From Elusimicrobiota bacterium (lineage in GTDB: Bacteria > Elusimicrobiota > Elusimicrobia > UBA1565 > UBA9628), in NCBI GenBank assembly GCA_003151975.1, contig PLZD01000031.1, positions 202,488 through 266,487 of the forward strand: 64,000 nt of DNA, in the 5' to 3' direction. The number at the start of each line of letters is the position of its first letter. Position 1 is the stretch's first letter. Made by a program: the position numbers and the translations under genes. The notes under the pieces were generated by a model. That model was given only the letters and a program-made list of their open reading frames with translations, searched no databases and was not told the DNA's origin. This document shows, piece after piece, positions 33,885 to 42,267 of the stretch.

Positions 33885-33900
33885 CGCGCCGCCGATTTTG

Positions 33901-33906
33901 TAGTAT
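33901..33906 (+). promoter_or_regulatory. -10 element (TAGTAT) before the Mpo1-like gene
   Basis: TTTTGTAGTAT is followed by six bases and an ATG at 33913. That ATG opens a nine-codon ORF ending in TAG, four bases before the GTG of the Mpo1-like gene. Confidence 0.5.
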
Positions 33907-33946
33907 TCCCACATGGCCAATAAGGCGCTCAAGGTCCGCTAGAGCG

Positions 33947-34279
33947 GTGGAGGGAGATTTCCGCTCGCTCGACGAGTTCTGGCCCTTCTACGTCTCCCAG
34001 CATCTCAATCCCACGACGCGGCGGCTGCATTTCACGGGCACGACGATCGGCCTTCTGTGCCTGGCCGCCTCGCTGATCTGGAACGCCGCCTATTGGGTGC
34101 CGGCCGGCCTCGTGCTCTCCTACGGCCTCGCGTGGATCGGGCACTTCTTCTTCGAGCACAACACGCCCGCGACCTTCGAGTACCCGTTGTATTCTTTCCG
34201 CGCCGATTTCCGCATGTACCGGCTGATGCTCCTCGGGCGGATGGACGCCGAAGTCCTGCGGCTTGTGCGCCGGCGCTAG
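33947..34279 (+). CDS. Mpo1-like (DUF962/YGL010w) membrane protein
   Basis: The frame starts at GTG (33947). It reads SLDEFWPFYVSQHLNPTTRRLHFTGT, the conserved opening of the DUF962 family, then has two or three membrane helices and FEHNTPATFEYPLYSFRADFRMY. Conserved histidines and the Asn-Pro-Thr segment fit the iron-dependent dioxygenase Mpo1, which degrades 2-hydroxy fatty acids in yeast; bacterial members are largely uncharacterised. The 110-residue length is normal. A nine-codon ORF (MANKALKVR) precedes it after a good -10 box, so translation may be coupled. It converges on the M48 gene, with the stop codons overlapping. Confidence 0.8.
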   Translation: MEGDFRSLDEFWPFYVSQHLNPTTRRLHFTGTTIGLLCLAASLIWNAAYWVPAGLVLSYGLAWIGHFFFEHNTPATFEYPLYSFRADFRMYRLMLLGRMDAEVLRLVRRR

Positions 34280-36309
34280 AACACGCCGAGCAGGCCGGCC
34301 AGGCCGATCGCCGCGCCCAGCGTGTACATGACGTACTTGGCCTCGAGCGCGTAGCAGGTGCTGGTCTGCCCGTCGCAGACAAACGAGCGCAGTTCGAGAT
34401 ACGGCACCGGAGCGCGTCGATACCAGCCGACGACGCTGACCTCGCGGCCGATCAAGGCCGGCACGCGCGAGATCGCGAAGATCCATTGGAAGATCGCCAG
34501 CGGCTGTTTGTAGTCGAGGAAGATGAAGCCCGTGGCGTCCTGCATGACCATGCTCGATGAGATGATGTAGCCCGGCACGCCGCGGCCGATGACCTGGCCC
34601 TTGAGCGCTATCGGTATGCCGCGCACGGCCGAGACCTTCACTTTTTTCAGCGCGGCCGACACCGTCATGTCGGGATAGAAGCCCGTCTTGTAGGAGAACC
34701 AAGTCTTGAAGAGGCTTCCCAAAGAGAAGCCCGCGACCACCCCGAGCCACACGCGGTCGGACGGCGCGCCGCGGTAATGATCGAGCGCCCACGAGCCTAG
34801 CGCGAGAGCGTAAGGCAGCCACATCACGCCGAAATCAACGAGGAACTCGTCCCAATAGCTCTCGGGCTGTTTTAAATCGAAGTTGACGAACGGGACCTGG
34901 CCGTACGCCTCGGCCTGCTGGCCTAACAACTCGAGCCGGTGCGCCGGCAAAGGATGCGTCGACTGCAGCTCGTAGTATTTCGCCCAGGGATTCCAGAGGT
35001 CCCACTGCATCGCGCCGAGAATGTTCTCCTTCGAAGGCGCTCCGGAGCGTGAAAGAGACGCGGCGACCAGGCCCATCGCGCCGACGGGATCGAAGATGCC
35101 CATGGCGCGCACGGTCTCATGGTTGGCGTCTTCCTCTTCTTTGCCTTCCGTGCGGTGGCCGGCCAGGCCGTAGGCGATCTTGACCAGCGCGGAGGCCAGC
35201 GAGTTCGGGTCGTGCGTGAGCTCGCCCGAGAAACGGTCGGCGTAGAGCTCGCGCGTGCGCGACAGGAAGAGCACGGTGTACTCGGTGATGTAGTAAAGAA
35301 CGAACGCGGCGACCGCAATCAGAGGGAAAGGATTGTTCTTTTTCGATTTGATGCGGATGCAGACTTTGTAGATCGTGTAGAGGACCAGCGGCACCAGCGC
35401 GGCCACGGTCATGACCAGCATGTCCCAGTGCACGACGTGGCCCATCTCGTGGCCGACGACGGCGTCGAGCTCCGCGGGTTCAAGCATGTCGATGACGCCT
35501 TGGGTGAGCACCAAGCGCGCGTTGCCCGGCACGTGGCCGTAGGTGAAGGCGTTGGGGTTGCCGTCCTCGAGTATGCCCACAGACGGAAACGAGATGCCGC
35601 GCGCCTGGCAGACCGTGTTGATGAGCTGGCGCACATGCGGGGGGAGGTCCTCGGGATTGGCCCAGTGGAACTGATGGAACCAGCGCAGGCTCATATCCAT
35701 GATCCAGGGCGACAATATAAAGGTAAGGACGACCTGGATCGCCGCGCCGATGAAAACAAAGTCCACCGGCAGCTTGAGCTTCCAGACCGCCAAGGCCGTG
35801 AACGCCATAAGCACCGCGTAGAGACTGCCGATCACCACGGCCGAGCGCAGGGCGAGACTTGGCAAAGCGACGAGAGTGGCCGCCGCCGCGCGCGCGATCG
35901 ACGGCTGAGACGCCGCGGTGGGAATTGGCGACGGCGACGGAGCCGCGGGCCCGGCGCCCGCCGCGGCTTGGCCGAGTTCCTTATCGAGCATGGCCTGCAC
36001 CGCCTGAACCTCGCCCGAGTCGAACCAGTTGCCTCCGCACTTGGCGCAGGCGTCGATCAGCGGGCCGGGCGCGGGGAACTGAGCCTGCAGCATCTTGACC
36101 GAGCAGCGCGGGCAGGAACGCTCGGAGGGGGAGGTGTGCTTATAAGCCTGAGTGTAATCCTGGAAAAGGCGCTGGGGGTCCTTGACGTAGTGATAGATCT
36201 CGCCCTTCTCAAGCCAGACCCCGCCGCAGGCGGCGCACAGCTCAATGATGATGCCGTGCGGGCCCATGCGCTGCTCGAGAGACGCTCCCGAACATTTCGG
36301 GCAGTTCAT
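34276..36309 (-). CDS. M48 family zinc metalloprotease with two N-terminal Zn-ribbons
   Basis: A 677-residue membrane protein. Two TFIIB-type zinc ribbons open it (Cys3/6/25/28 and Cys66/69/88/91), followed by a Pro/Ala linker and membrane helices (about 145-205). The protease domain has HEMGH at 287-291 and a third ligand Glu354 in RTRELYAD, with two more helices between (about 296-350). The C-terminal part has further helices and a beta-rich region (IALKGQVIGRG, IGREVSVVGWYRR) that resembles an OB-like NfeD/BOF element. HtpX-like proteases degrade misfolded membrane proteins. The ATG is six bases after TGTTATACT, predicting a leaderless transcript. Confidence 0.88.
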   Translation of the reverse strand: MNCPKCSGASLEQRMGPHGIIIELCAACGGVWLEKGEIYHYVKDPQRLFQDYTQAYKHTSPSERSCPRCSVKMLQAQFPAPGPLIDACAKCGGNWFDSGEVQAVQAMLDKELGQAAAGAGPAAPSPSPIPTAASQPSIARAAAATLVALPSLALRSAVVIGSLYAVLMAFTALAVWKLKLPVDFVFIGAAIQVVLTFILSPWIMDMSLRWFHQFHWANPEDLPPHVRQLINTVCQARGISFPSVGILEDGNPNAFTYGHVPGNARLVLTQGVIDMLEPAELDAVVGHEMGHVVHWDMLVMTVAALVPLVLYTIYKVCIRIKSKKNNPFPLIAVAAFVLYYITEYTVLFLSRTRELYADRFSGELTHDPNSLASALVKIAYGLAGHRTEGKEEEDANHETVRAMGIFDPVGAMGLVAASLSRSGAPSKENILGAMQWDLWNPWAKYYELQSTHPLPAHRLELLGQQAEAYGQVPFVNFDLKQPESYWDEFLVDFGVMWLPYALALGSWALDHYRGAPSDRVWLGVVAGFSLGSLFKTWFSYKTGFYPDMTVSAALKKVKVSAVRGIPIALKGQVIGRGVPGYIISSSMVMQDATGFIFLDYKQPLAIFQWIFAISRVPALIGREVSVVGWYRRAPVPYLELRSFVCDGQTSTCYALEAKYVMYTLGAAIGLAGLLGVF

Positions 36310-36315
36310 GCCAGG

Positions 36316-36324
36316 AGTATAACA
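36316..36324 (-). promoter_or_regulatory. Extended -10 element (TGTTATACT), leaderless start of the M48 gene
   Basis: On the minus strand TGTTATACT is followed by CCTGGC and the ATG at 36309, exactly six bases away. Confidence 0.7.
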
Positions 36325-36356
36325 GGAGAGCCGGAGAAATTCAATGAGACTTTAAG

Positions 36357-38024
36357 TCACTGCGCCGCGGTGGCGCCGCCGGCCAGCGCGCCGCCGCCGG
36401 CCACCATGATGGGCGTCGCCGCAACGCTGGTGTACGTTCCGGGGGCAGCTTGGGTAACATAATCTGCGGCGTTGTCCACCCAATCATTCACATCGGTCGA
36501 TTCGTAATTGTACCACGCGACCGCCGCGACCGCCGTCATGATCCCGCCCATGATCACGAACAGCTTGCCTTCCGGACCCGCCTCTCCGCCGTAGCCGCCG
36601 ATGCTGATGCCCAGCATCAAGACGATGGCGGATAGAAGGGCGGCGATGCCGCACAGCCACATGGCGGCCATGCGGACAATAGCGGCGGCCGGCGGCGCGA
36701 GAGAGATCATGTTGGCCATCACGCCGAGAGCCGTCGCGACCGCCAGCAGGGCGGCGACGGTCATGGTCAGCGCCTTGGCCGCGTTGACCAGGGGCTGCCA
36801 GGGCGTCGCGTTGGTGTGCGCGACCGACGAGCACGACCCGCCCGTGCTGTCCTGTCCCGGAGGGCAGACGCAGCCGCCGCCGGGGCTCGAGACGAAACCG
36901 CCGGACGGGAAGACCGAATCGCACATCCCAAGGCCGCTGGTGTCGACGGTTGCATTCGGATTCTGAGGGTCGGAGCCGCCGCCGGAGCCGCCGCCGGAAG
37001 ACGAGGTCCCGCCTCCCGAGGCCGCGTTCGAGCCGCCGGGTGCTCCCGCCAACGCGGTGTCGCCCCCGACGGGAGGCTGAAAAGCATTCGTCGCATCTTG
37101 AGACGCCGTTTCGTTGACGTTCGACTTGACCGCCGACGCCGAAAGTTGGGTAGCGCGGTTGAGCTGATTGAAGCCCAAGCCGCGGCCTTTGCCATTGACG
37201 CGGCCCGCCCGCGAGCTCATCCGCGGAGCCGGCTGGGCCGCCACCAACCCCTGGGACATGCCCGTCGGGGCTCCTTTGACGGCGAGGCGGCCGCCGATTC
37301 CCATCTTCTCGCCGAAACCCCAGCCCGTCAGGCCCGAACCGGACGCGCCGCTGTCGCCCGCGGCTTTGCTCTTGAAACCCGAGAGCGGAGACTTGTTCTG
37401 GCCGAGCTGGCCGGTCTGGGCCGCGATCAGGTCGGCGACGCCAGCGTTGCCCGCCGCGGGGCCCGCCCCTGCGGCCGCGGCGGCGTCCGCCTGGGCCTTC
37501 GCGTCGGCGGCGGCCGCGGCAGCCGTTGCCTTGGCGTCGGCCTCAGCCTGGGCCTTGGCCGCGGCGGCGGCTTCCTCCGCGCGCTGGGCATCCGTCTTTC
37601 CGTCGCGGGCTTCCCGCATCAAAAGCCCGACCGAATCGCCGCCCTTGGCCAGCTCCGCGTCGGCCGCCGCGGCGGCCGCGGCGCCCTCCTTAGTCGCGAA
37701 AACTTGCGGCTTATCGTCGTGACGCGTGGCCTGCATAACGGCCTGGCGCTTGACCAGACGCCCGACGGAGTAGGCGCCAATCGCCATCGAGGGCACCAGC
37801 GCCGCGACCAAGAGCTTCGGCAAAAGGAGAAACAGTTTTTGGCCCAGGACCCGTTGGAGGAGCCCGAGCACCCCGCGGCCGGCGCTCTGGGTACCCGCCG
37901 CATAGATCGCGCTGCCCGAGTTCCCGCTTTCGGCGAGCCAGCCTAACCCGGCTCTTTTCTTGTCGCGTTTGCGGTCTTTCCCGACCTTGGAAAGCTTGAT
38001 TTCAGGCAATATCGCGGTAGGCAT
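36357..38024 (-). CDS. Ala/Gly-rich multi-domain membrane protein of unknown function
   Basis: I do not recognise this 555-residue protein. A basic N-terminus (KVGKDRKRDKKR) precedes a membrane segment at about 64-84 (LFLLLPKLLVAALVPSMAIG). Next come an Ala-rich, probably helical region (about 112-190), a Gly/Ser/Gln-rich disordered stretch with a Cys-rich patch (SVFPSGGFVSSPGGGCVCPPG), and three C-terminal membrane helices (about 415-510). AGGAGG lies 12 bases before the ATG. It may be a periplasm-spanning structural protein. It is in line with the DUF2332 and helicase genes on the same strand. Confidence 0.6.
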   Translation of the reverse strand: MPTAILPEIKLSKVGKDRKRDKKRAGLGWLAESGNSGSAIYAAGTQSAGRGVLGLLQRVLGQKLFLLLPKLLVAALVPSMAIGAYSVGRLVKRQAVMQATRHDDKPQVFATKEGAAAAAAADAELAKGGDSVGLLMREARDGKTDAQRAEEAAAAAKAQAEADAKATAAAAAADAKAQADAAAAAGAGPAAGNAGVADLIAAQTGQLGQNKSPLSGFKSKAAGDSGASGSGLTGWGFGEKMGIGGRLAVKGAPTGMSQGLVAAQPAPRMSSRAGRVNGKGRGLGFNQLNRATQLSASAVKSNVNETASQDATNAFQPPVGGDTALAGAPGGSNAASGGGTSSSGGGSGGGSDPQNPNATVDTSGLGMCDSVFPSGGFVSSPGGGCVCPPGQDSTGGSCSSVAHTNATPWQPLVNAAKALTMTVAALLAVATALGVMANMISLAPPAAAIVRMAAMWLCGIAALLSAIVLMLGISIGGYGGEAGPEGKLFVIMGGIMTAVAAVAWYNYESTDVNDWVDNAADYVTQAAPGTYTSVAATPIMVAGGGALAGGATAAQ

Positions 38025-38109
38025 GATAAGAGTTTGCCTCCTGGGAGCGTTTTCGTCAATAGAAAAGCGCTTTCTTTTCCAATTTTTTACTCTTCCTGAG
38101 GCGGGCGGC

Positions 38110-39189
38110 TCATTCTTTCCACCAGGCGCTGAAGATTTTCCTCCTCTTCGTGAGCGGAACCCCGAGGAAGTCCAAAGTCCTCTGCAGATCGACGTAACTC
38201 TTTTTCGCGGAGAAATCGGCTCGGCTGACCTCGAGGCAGCGCAAGAGGCCTTTGTCGACCTTGTTCAACCGGTATTGCAGGACCGTACCGGCCTCCTTGT
38301 CCCTTTGGTTTTCGACCTCCAGCCAAAAGGCGCGGTCTCCCCACGGAGTCAACAGCTTGAGCATTTCTTGCAGGAAGCCCGCATAGTCCGCGTTGGACAT
38401 GCGGCCGGTGAGGGAGATGTTGAAGACGAGCAGTCCCACATCTTCCTCGACCGGGATATTCTTGGCGATGTAGGCCGGCTGCAGCGCCGTCGGGCACTCC
38501 ACGAGCTGCATGAAGGAGGGGTCGGCCTTGAGCAATGCTTTGACGCGGTTGATCGCCTTGTCGAGGGCTGCGAGCACGGCGTTCTGGTCCGGCAGGATGC
38601 AGGCGGCCAGCCAGCGCACGTGCTCCATCGTTTCGAGCGAGAGAGACCGCTCGTCGAGGCCGATGCGCGCCTCGATGAAATCAGGGTCGACCATGTTCCC
38701 GCTCGCCGTCTTGTCCGAGGCGAGGTTGAGTCCCGCGCCCGCCCCGAATTCCACTAGATAGTAGGAGAGCCCGCGCTGTTGGAAATGCATCGCCGGGATG
38801 TGCCAGGCGCGCGCCAACGCCTCGGAATAGTAGCGGCGCTGCGCGCCGGACAGATGGGTAATGAAGCTTTCCTCGAATCCTGACAGCGCCGTCGCGGGAC
38901 CGAGTTCGCCCTTGAACGACCCGCCGCAGGACGGAAAGACCGCGTTCAACGGATTGCCCTCATCGGCGATGACCTCGTAGTGGATGGAGGACAGCAGCAA
39001 CCCCCATGCCTCGCTCCAGGCGACGAAGCTCCGGTTCTTCCAGGCCCCCTGCGCCTGCAGCCACCAGCGCGGCTCGCCGGCGCGCAGCTGCGCGGCGAGC
39101 TCCTTGAGCAGAGCCGAGGACAGCGCCAGCTCGGGGACGGAGGCGGCGCCTTTGTCGAGCTGGGCGATGAAATCAGTCTTGCTGATCAT
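38110..39189 (-). CDS. DUF2332-family methyltransferase-like protein
   Basis: The 359-residue protein has LVEFGAGAGLNLASDKT near residue 145. This matches the glycine-rich E-x-G-x-x-x-G-x-N motif of DUF2332, a group related to Rossmann methyltransferases. ALARAWHIPAM and DPSFMQLVECPTALQP are also in family positions. No activity has been firmly assigned to the family, as far as I know. It lies 49 bp downstream of the helicase gene on the same strand. The tail (KRRKIFSAWWKE) is basic and aromatic. Confidence 0.65.
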   Translation of the reverse strand: MISKTDFIAQLDKGAASVPELALSSALLKELAAQLRAGEPRWWLQAQGAWKNRSFVAWSEAWGLLLSSIHYEVIADEGNPLNAVFPSCGGSFKGELGPATALSGFEESFITHLSGAQRRYYSEALARAWHIPAMHFQQRGLSYYLVEFGAGAGLNLASDKTASGNMVDPDFIEARIGLDERSLSLETMEHVRWLAACILPDQNAVLAALDKAINRVKALLKADPSFMQLVECPTALQPAYIAKNIPVEEDVGLLVFNISLTGRMSNADYAGFLQEMLKLLTPWGDRAFWLEVENQRDKEAGTVLQYRLNKVDKGLLRCLEVSRADFSAKKSYVDLQRTLDFLGVPLTKRRKIFSAWWKE

Positions 39190-39238
39190 TCTTGACCACG
39201 GACCATGACCACTGTTATATCTCCAAGGTTAAAGAAAT

Positions 39239-41194
39239 TCAAGGGGCGGCATCTTTCTGCGCCTGCGGCGGGCGGGTCTCGCCTGCGGCGAGACCTTTAA
39301 AAAAATCAGCCAATTGTTCCAAGTTCGAGAGCTTCTTGCAGCGGGGCAGGGCCTCGAGGAAAGCATGGCCGTAGCCCTTCTTGGTGATGCGGGAATCCAA
39401 GACGACGACGGCGCCGCGGTCGGTCGACGAGCGGATCAGGCGGCCGAAGCCCTGCCGGAACTTCATGACCGCGCGCGGCAGGCTGAAGTCGGGGAAATAC
39501 TCCCGGCCGTTCGAGTCGTACCACCTGCGGCGGGCCTCTTCGACGGGCGAGCCGAACGAGGGAAAAGGGAGCTTGGCCATCACCACGCAGGACAGCGCGC
39601 CGCCCGAGACGTCGACGCCCTGCCAGAAAGTGTCGACGCCGAGCAGCACCGCGTCGCCGGCCTCGATGAAATGCTCCATCAAAGTCTCGTGGCCGGTGTC
39701 GCCCTGCATCCACAGCGGCCGGCCTTTCATGCCCCGCTTGAGCTTGGCGTGCACCGCGCGCAGGGATTTCCAGCTCGAGAACAGGATCAGCACGCCGCCC
39801 GGCACCGCGGCGACGATCTTCTTGCAGCGCGCCGCCAGCGCCGCCGTGTATTTCGCGTCGTCGGACGGCGGAGGAAGGTCGTCCATGATCAGCAGGGCCG
39901 CCTGGCTCGGATAGTCGAAGGGGGAATCTAAAACGAGTTCCAAGGCCTCCGGGCAGCCGACCGTGGCCTTGAATTCCTTGAGGCCCCGGCCCGAAGAAAG
40001 CGTCGCCGAGGTCATCACGACCGGCACGCCCTTGGCGAAGAGCCCGTCGGACAGGCGCCCGGCGACCTCCAGGGGTGCGGCGCGCAGCGCGGCATGGCGC
40101 TCGCTCCATTCAAACCAGCGCGCCGTGTCTTCGGAGGATTCTTCGAGGATCGACTTGACGTCGCCGCGGAGAATCGAAGCTCGCGCCGCGAGAAGACGCA
40201 GCTGGGTCTGGAGTTCCTCTTTGGGCGCGTTTTCGGCGGCCGCCAGAAGCGCCGTTTCGAGCTTGTTCAGCGCCGGAGGAGAGTCCGCGCCGCTGTCGTG
40301 CTTGAGCAAGCGGCCCCCGGATTCGGTCTCGCCTCTGCCGTGAGCGGCGCCCAGCGCCCCGAAGAATGCGCCGGCCTGTTCAGACAACGCGGCGCAAGCC
40401 TTGGCGACGTCCTCGGAAGCGCCCGCGATCCCGCGCGCTTCCTCGACGATCGCGGAAAATCGCGCCGGCGAGACCGTCACGCCGAAATGAGAGACCGCCG
40501 TCTCTTCGAGGTTATGAGCTTCGTCGATCACCAAAGCGTCGTATGAAGGCAGCCGGGCTCCGGAAAGCAAAAGAGCGTGATTTACAACGACGATGTGCGC
40601 GCGCTCGGCGCGCTCGCGGTCCTTGCGATAGAGGCACGAGGTCCAATACTTGCTCCCGGGACCCATGCAGACATCGGGATCGCGGCTGATCCGGCTCCAA
40701 AGGCCTTGCGGCACGAGGTTCGGCAGGGCCGAGCGGTGCCCGGTCTCGGCCGTGCGCGCCCAATCCCAAAGCTCGTCGACGACGCGCGCCGAGGCGCCGG
40801 GCAGAAGCTCCGGCTGAGCGTGCAGGCGGTCGAGCCTCTGCACGCACAGATAGTTGTCGGCGCCTTGCAGCATCGCGTAGCGCAGCGAGTGTCCGAGCAG
40901 CTTCATCACGCGGGCGGCCATGGGAAGGTCCTTCTCGAGCAGCTGCTCCTGCAGGGCGCGCGTGTGCGTCGAGACGAGAACGCGCCGGCCGCTCTCCGCC
41001 GCCCACAGCGCGGCCGGAAGAAGGTACGCGAGCGATTTGCCGACGCCGGTGCCGGCCTCGACGGCGAGGCTGCGCCCGCCCTCGAGGGCGCCGGCCACCG
41101 CGCGCGCCATGTCGAGCTGCTGCGGCCGCAGTTCGAAGCGGCCGTCGACCCGCGAGAGCGGCCCGTCTTCCGCGAAGAGTTGGTCGACGTCCAT
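39239..41194 (-). CDS. DinG/XPD-type superfamily 2 DNA helicase
   Basis: The 651 residues contain Walker A EAGTGVGKS (46-54), Q-motif region LRPQQLDMA, motif Ia STHTRALQEQLL, DEAH box at 224-227, motif IV FSSWKSLRAVH, motif V QGVDVSGGALSCVVMAKLPF and motif VI QGFGRLIRSSTDRG. It is a 5'-3' DNA helicase of the DinG/YoaA group for repair or R-loop removal. Of the four Fe-S cysteines, Cys117, Cys176 and Cys187 are present, but the second of the triplet is Ser181. The ATG is nine bases after TGGTACAAT. Confidence 0.88.
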   Translation of the reverse strand: MDVDQLFAEDGPLSRVDGRFELRPQQLDMARAVAGALEGGRSLAVEAGTGVGKSLAYLLPAALWAAESGRRVLVSTHTRALQEQLLEKDLPMAARVMKLLGHSLRYAMLQGADNYLCVQRLDRLHAQPELLPGASARVVDELWDWARTAETGHRSALPNLVPQGLWSRISRDPDVCMGPGSKYWTSCLYRKDRERAERAHIVVVNHALLLSGARLPSYDALVIDEAHNLEETAVSHFGVTVSPARFSAIVEEARGIAGASEDVAKACAALSEQAGAFFGALGAAHGRGETESGGRLLKHDSGADSPPALNKLETALLAAAENAPKEELQTQLRLLAARASILRGDVKSILEESSEDTARWFEWSERHAALRAAPLEVAGRLSDGLFAKGVPVVMTSATLSSGRGLKEFKATVGCPEALELVLDSPFDYPSQAALLIMDDLPPPSDDAKYTAALAARCKKIVAAVPGGVLILFSSWKSLRAVHAKLKRGMKGRPLWMQGDTGHETLMEHFIEAGDAVLLGVDTFWQGVDVSGGALSCVVMAKLPFPSFGSPVEEARRRWYDSNGREYFPDFSLPRAVMKFRQGFGRLIRSSTDRGAVVVLDSRITKKGYGHAFLEALPRCKKLSNLEQLADFFKGLAAGETRPPQAQKDAAP

Positions 41195-41203
41195 CAGTGG
41201 CTG

Positions 41204-41212
41204 ATTGTACCA
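41204..41212 (-). promoter_or_regulatory. Extended -10 element (TGGTACAAT) of the helicase gene
   Basis: On the minus strand TGGTACAAT lies nine bases before the ATG at 41194. It is divergent from the response-regulator promoter 20 bp away. Confidence 0.6.
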
Positions 41213-41232
41213 AACGCCGACCGCATATTTTG

Positions 41233-41238
41233 TATCCT
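41233..41238 (+). promoter_or_regulatory. -10 element (TATCCT) of the response regulator gene
   Basis: TTTGTATCCT lies seven bases before the ATG at 41246, so little or no 5' leader is expected. Confidence 0.5.
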
Positions 41239-41245
41239 GGGGCGC

Positions 41246-41653
41246 ATGGCGCGCATCCTGATCGCCGACGACGACGAGCCAACCCTGGCGGTATTAGAAG
41301 CCGCGGTCTCGGGCTGGCGCCACGAGACCACGCTGGTGCGCGAAGCCGCCGGTGTGGCCCCAACGGTGCGCGCCTACAAGCCCGAGCTCATGCTGCTCGA
41401 CTACCAATTCCCGACGGCCTCGGGCGCGCAGGTGCTGCAGCGCGTGCGCACGATGCCGGAGGGGGTGGATTTACCGGTCATTTTCATCAGCGGGACGCCC
41501 GTCGACCTGATCCGCTTCAACGTCGACGAGAGCCCCCTCGTGCGCATACTCGCCAAGCCCGTCAGCCTCGACAAACTGCGCTCCACGATCGAGGAAATGC
41601 TCAACGCCGGGCCCGCGGGTCCCGAAAGCCAGGGAATTGAGATTCTCAAATAG
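41246..41653 (+). CDS. Single-domain response regulator (receiver)
   Basis: The start is the ATG at 41246 (MARILIADDDEP). The 135-residue protein has the acidic pocket DDD at 9-11, phosphoacceptor Asp55 in LMLLDYQFP, a Ser/Thr in IFISGTP and Lys in LAKPVSLDKL. There is no output domain, so it acts by protein contact. No histidine kinase is adjacent. Promoter and start are within seven bases, implying a leaderless mRNA. It is divergent from the DinG-like gene. Confidence 0.87.
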   Translation: MARILIADDDEPTLAVLEAAVSGWRHETTLVREAAGVAPTVRAYKPELMLLDYQFPTASGAQVLQRVRTMPEGVDLPVIFISGTPVDLIRFNVDESPLVRILAKPVSLDKLRSTIEEMLNAGPAGPESQGIEILK

Positions 41654-41700
41654 CCGTATTTTGTAACATCGCGGTTATTGCCCCGGAGAGCTTCAGCCCT

Positions 41701-41706
41701 TATACT
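41701..41706 (+). promoter_or_regulatory. -10 element (TATACT), leaderless start of the secreted protein gene
   Basis: TATACT is followed by ATCGGT and the ATG at 41713, six bases away. Confidence 0.65.
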
Positions 41707-41712
41707 ATCGGT

Positions 41713-42267
41713 ATGAAACCGGCACGATCCTTTATTCTGTTCTCAGCGGCGCTCGCGATCAACGCGAGTTCAGCTCTGGCCTCCACGGTCGCGGCCGTCG
41801 CTCCCGCCCGACAGGCCCTCATCGAATCGCACATGCCCAATTGGACGGCGGTCAAGGACAGATCCGGGAAGATGAAGGATAGCTTTCTGTCCGGCATCGG
41901 AGGGGCCAACGTCAACCACAACTCCCTGAAGGCTCAAGTCTCCACGGCCTGGAAGGTCTGCCTCTCCCGCGAGCAGAAAGAGACCGCGCGCCAGCAGCGC
42001 CTCGCGATGCAGGTGCCCACGGGCGCGGCGGGATCGGCGCGCATGGCGGCGCTCGCGAAGGTCTTTCAACTCAGAATGCTCTACAACTACGGGACTCTGC
42101 TGCCTCAGATGATCGACACGAGCATCCAGTCCTTTGGCCAGTCGCAGGGACACCAATACGCCGGGGCGCAGTGGCAAGTCGAGATGAACGACGCCGAGAT
42201 GCAGGCCATTCTCAACCAGTATCAAGCCGCCTCGGGCTTTCCAGCCAGCGCTTTCGAAGGGGATTAA
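41713..42267 (+). CDS. Secreted protein of unknown function
   Basis: The 184-residue protein has a signal peptide (MKPARSFILFSAALAINASSALA, cleavage near 23). The mature part is helical: KVCLSREQKETARQQRL, then a region ending with SQGHQYAGAQWQVEMNDAEMQAILNQYQ. I do not recognise the family. It converges on the giant gene and their stop codons overlap by 4 bp. It may share the envelope compartment with that protein. Confidence 0.65.
   Translation: MKPARSFILFSAALAINASSALASTVAAVAPARQALIESHMPNWTAVKDRSGKMKDSFLSGIGGANVNHNSLKAQVSTAWKVCLSREQKETARQQRLAMQVPTGAAGSARMAALAKVFQLRMLYNYGTLLPQMIDTSIQSFGQSQGHQYAGAQWQVEMNDAEMQAILNQYQAASGFPASAFEGD

Noticed and set aside
33929-34822. 297-codon minus-strand frame over the Mpo1-like gene
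   Set aside because: Arg/Gly/Pro-rich shadow; the opposite strand has a conserved DUF962 opening and M48 protease sequence.
39275-39295. Perfect 9-bp hairpin GGTCTCGCC/GGCGAGACC near an A-run
   Set aside because: It lies in the 3' coding end of the helicase gene, and the T-run would precede the hairpin in the sense direction, so it is not a terminator for that gene.
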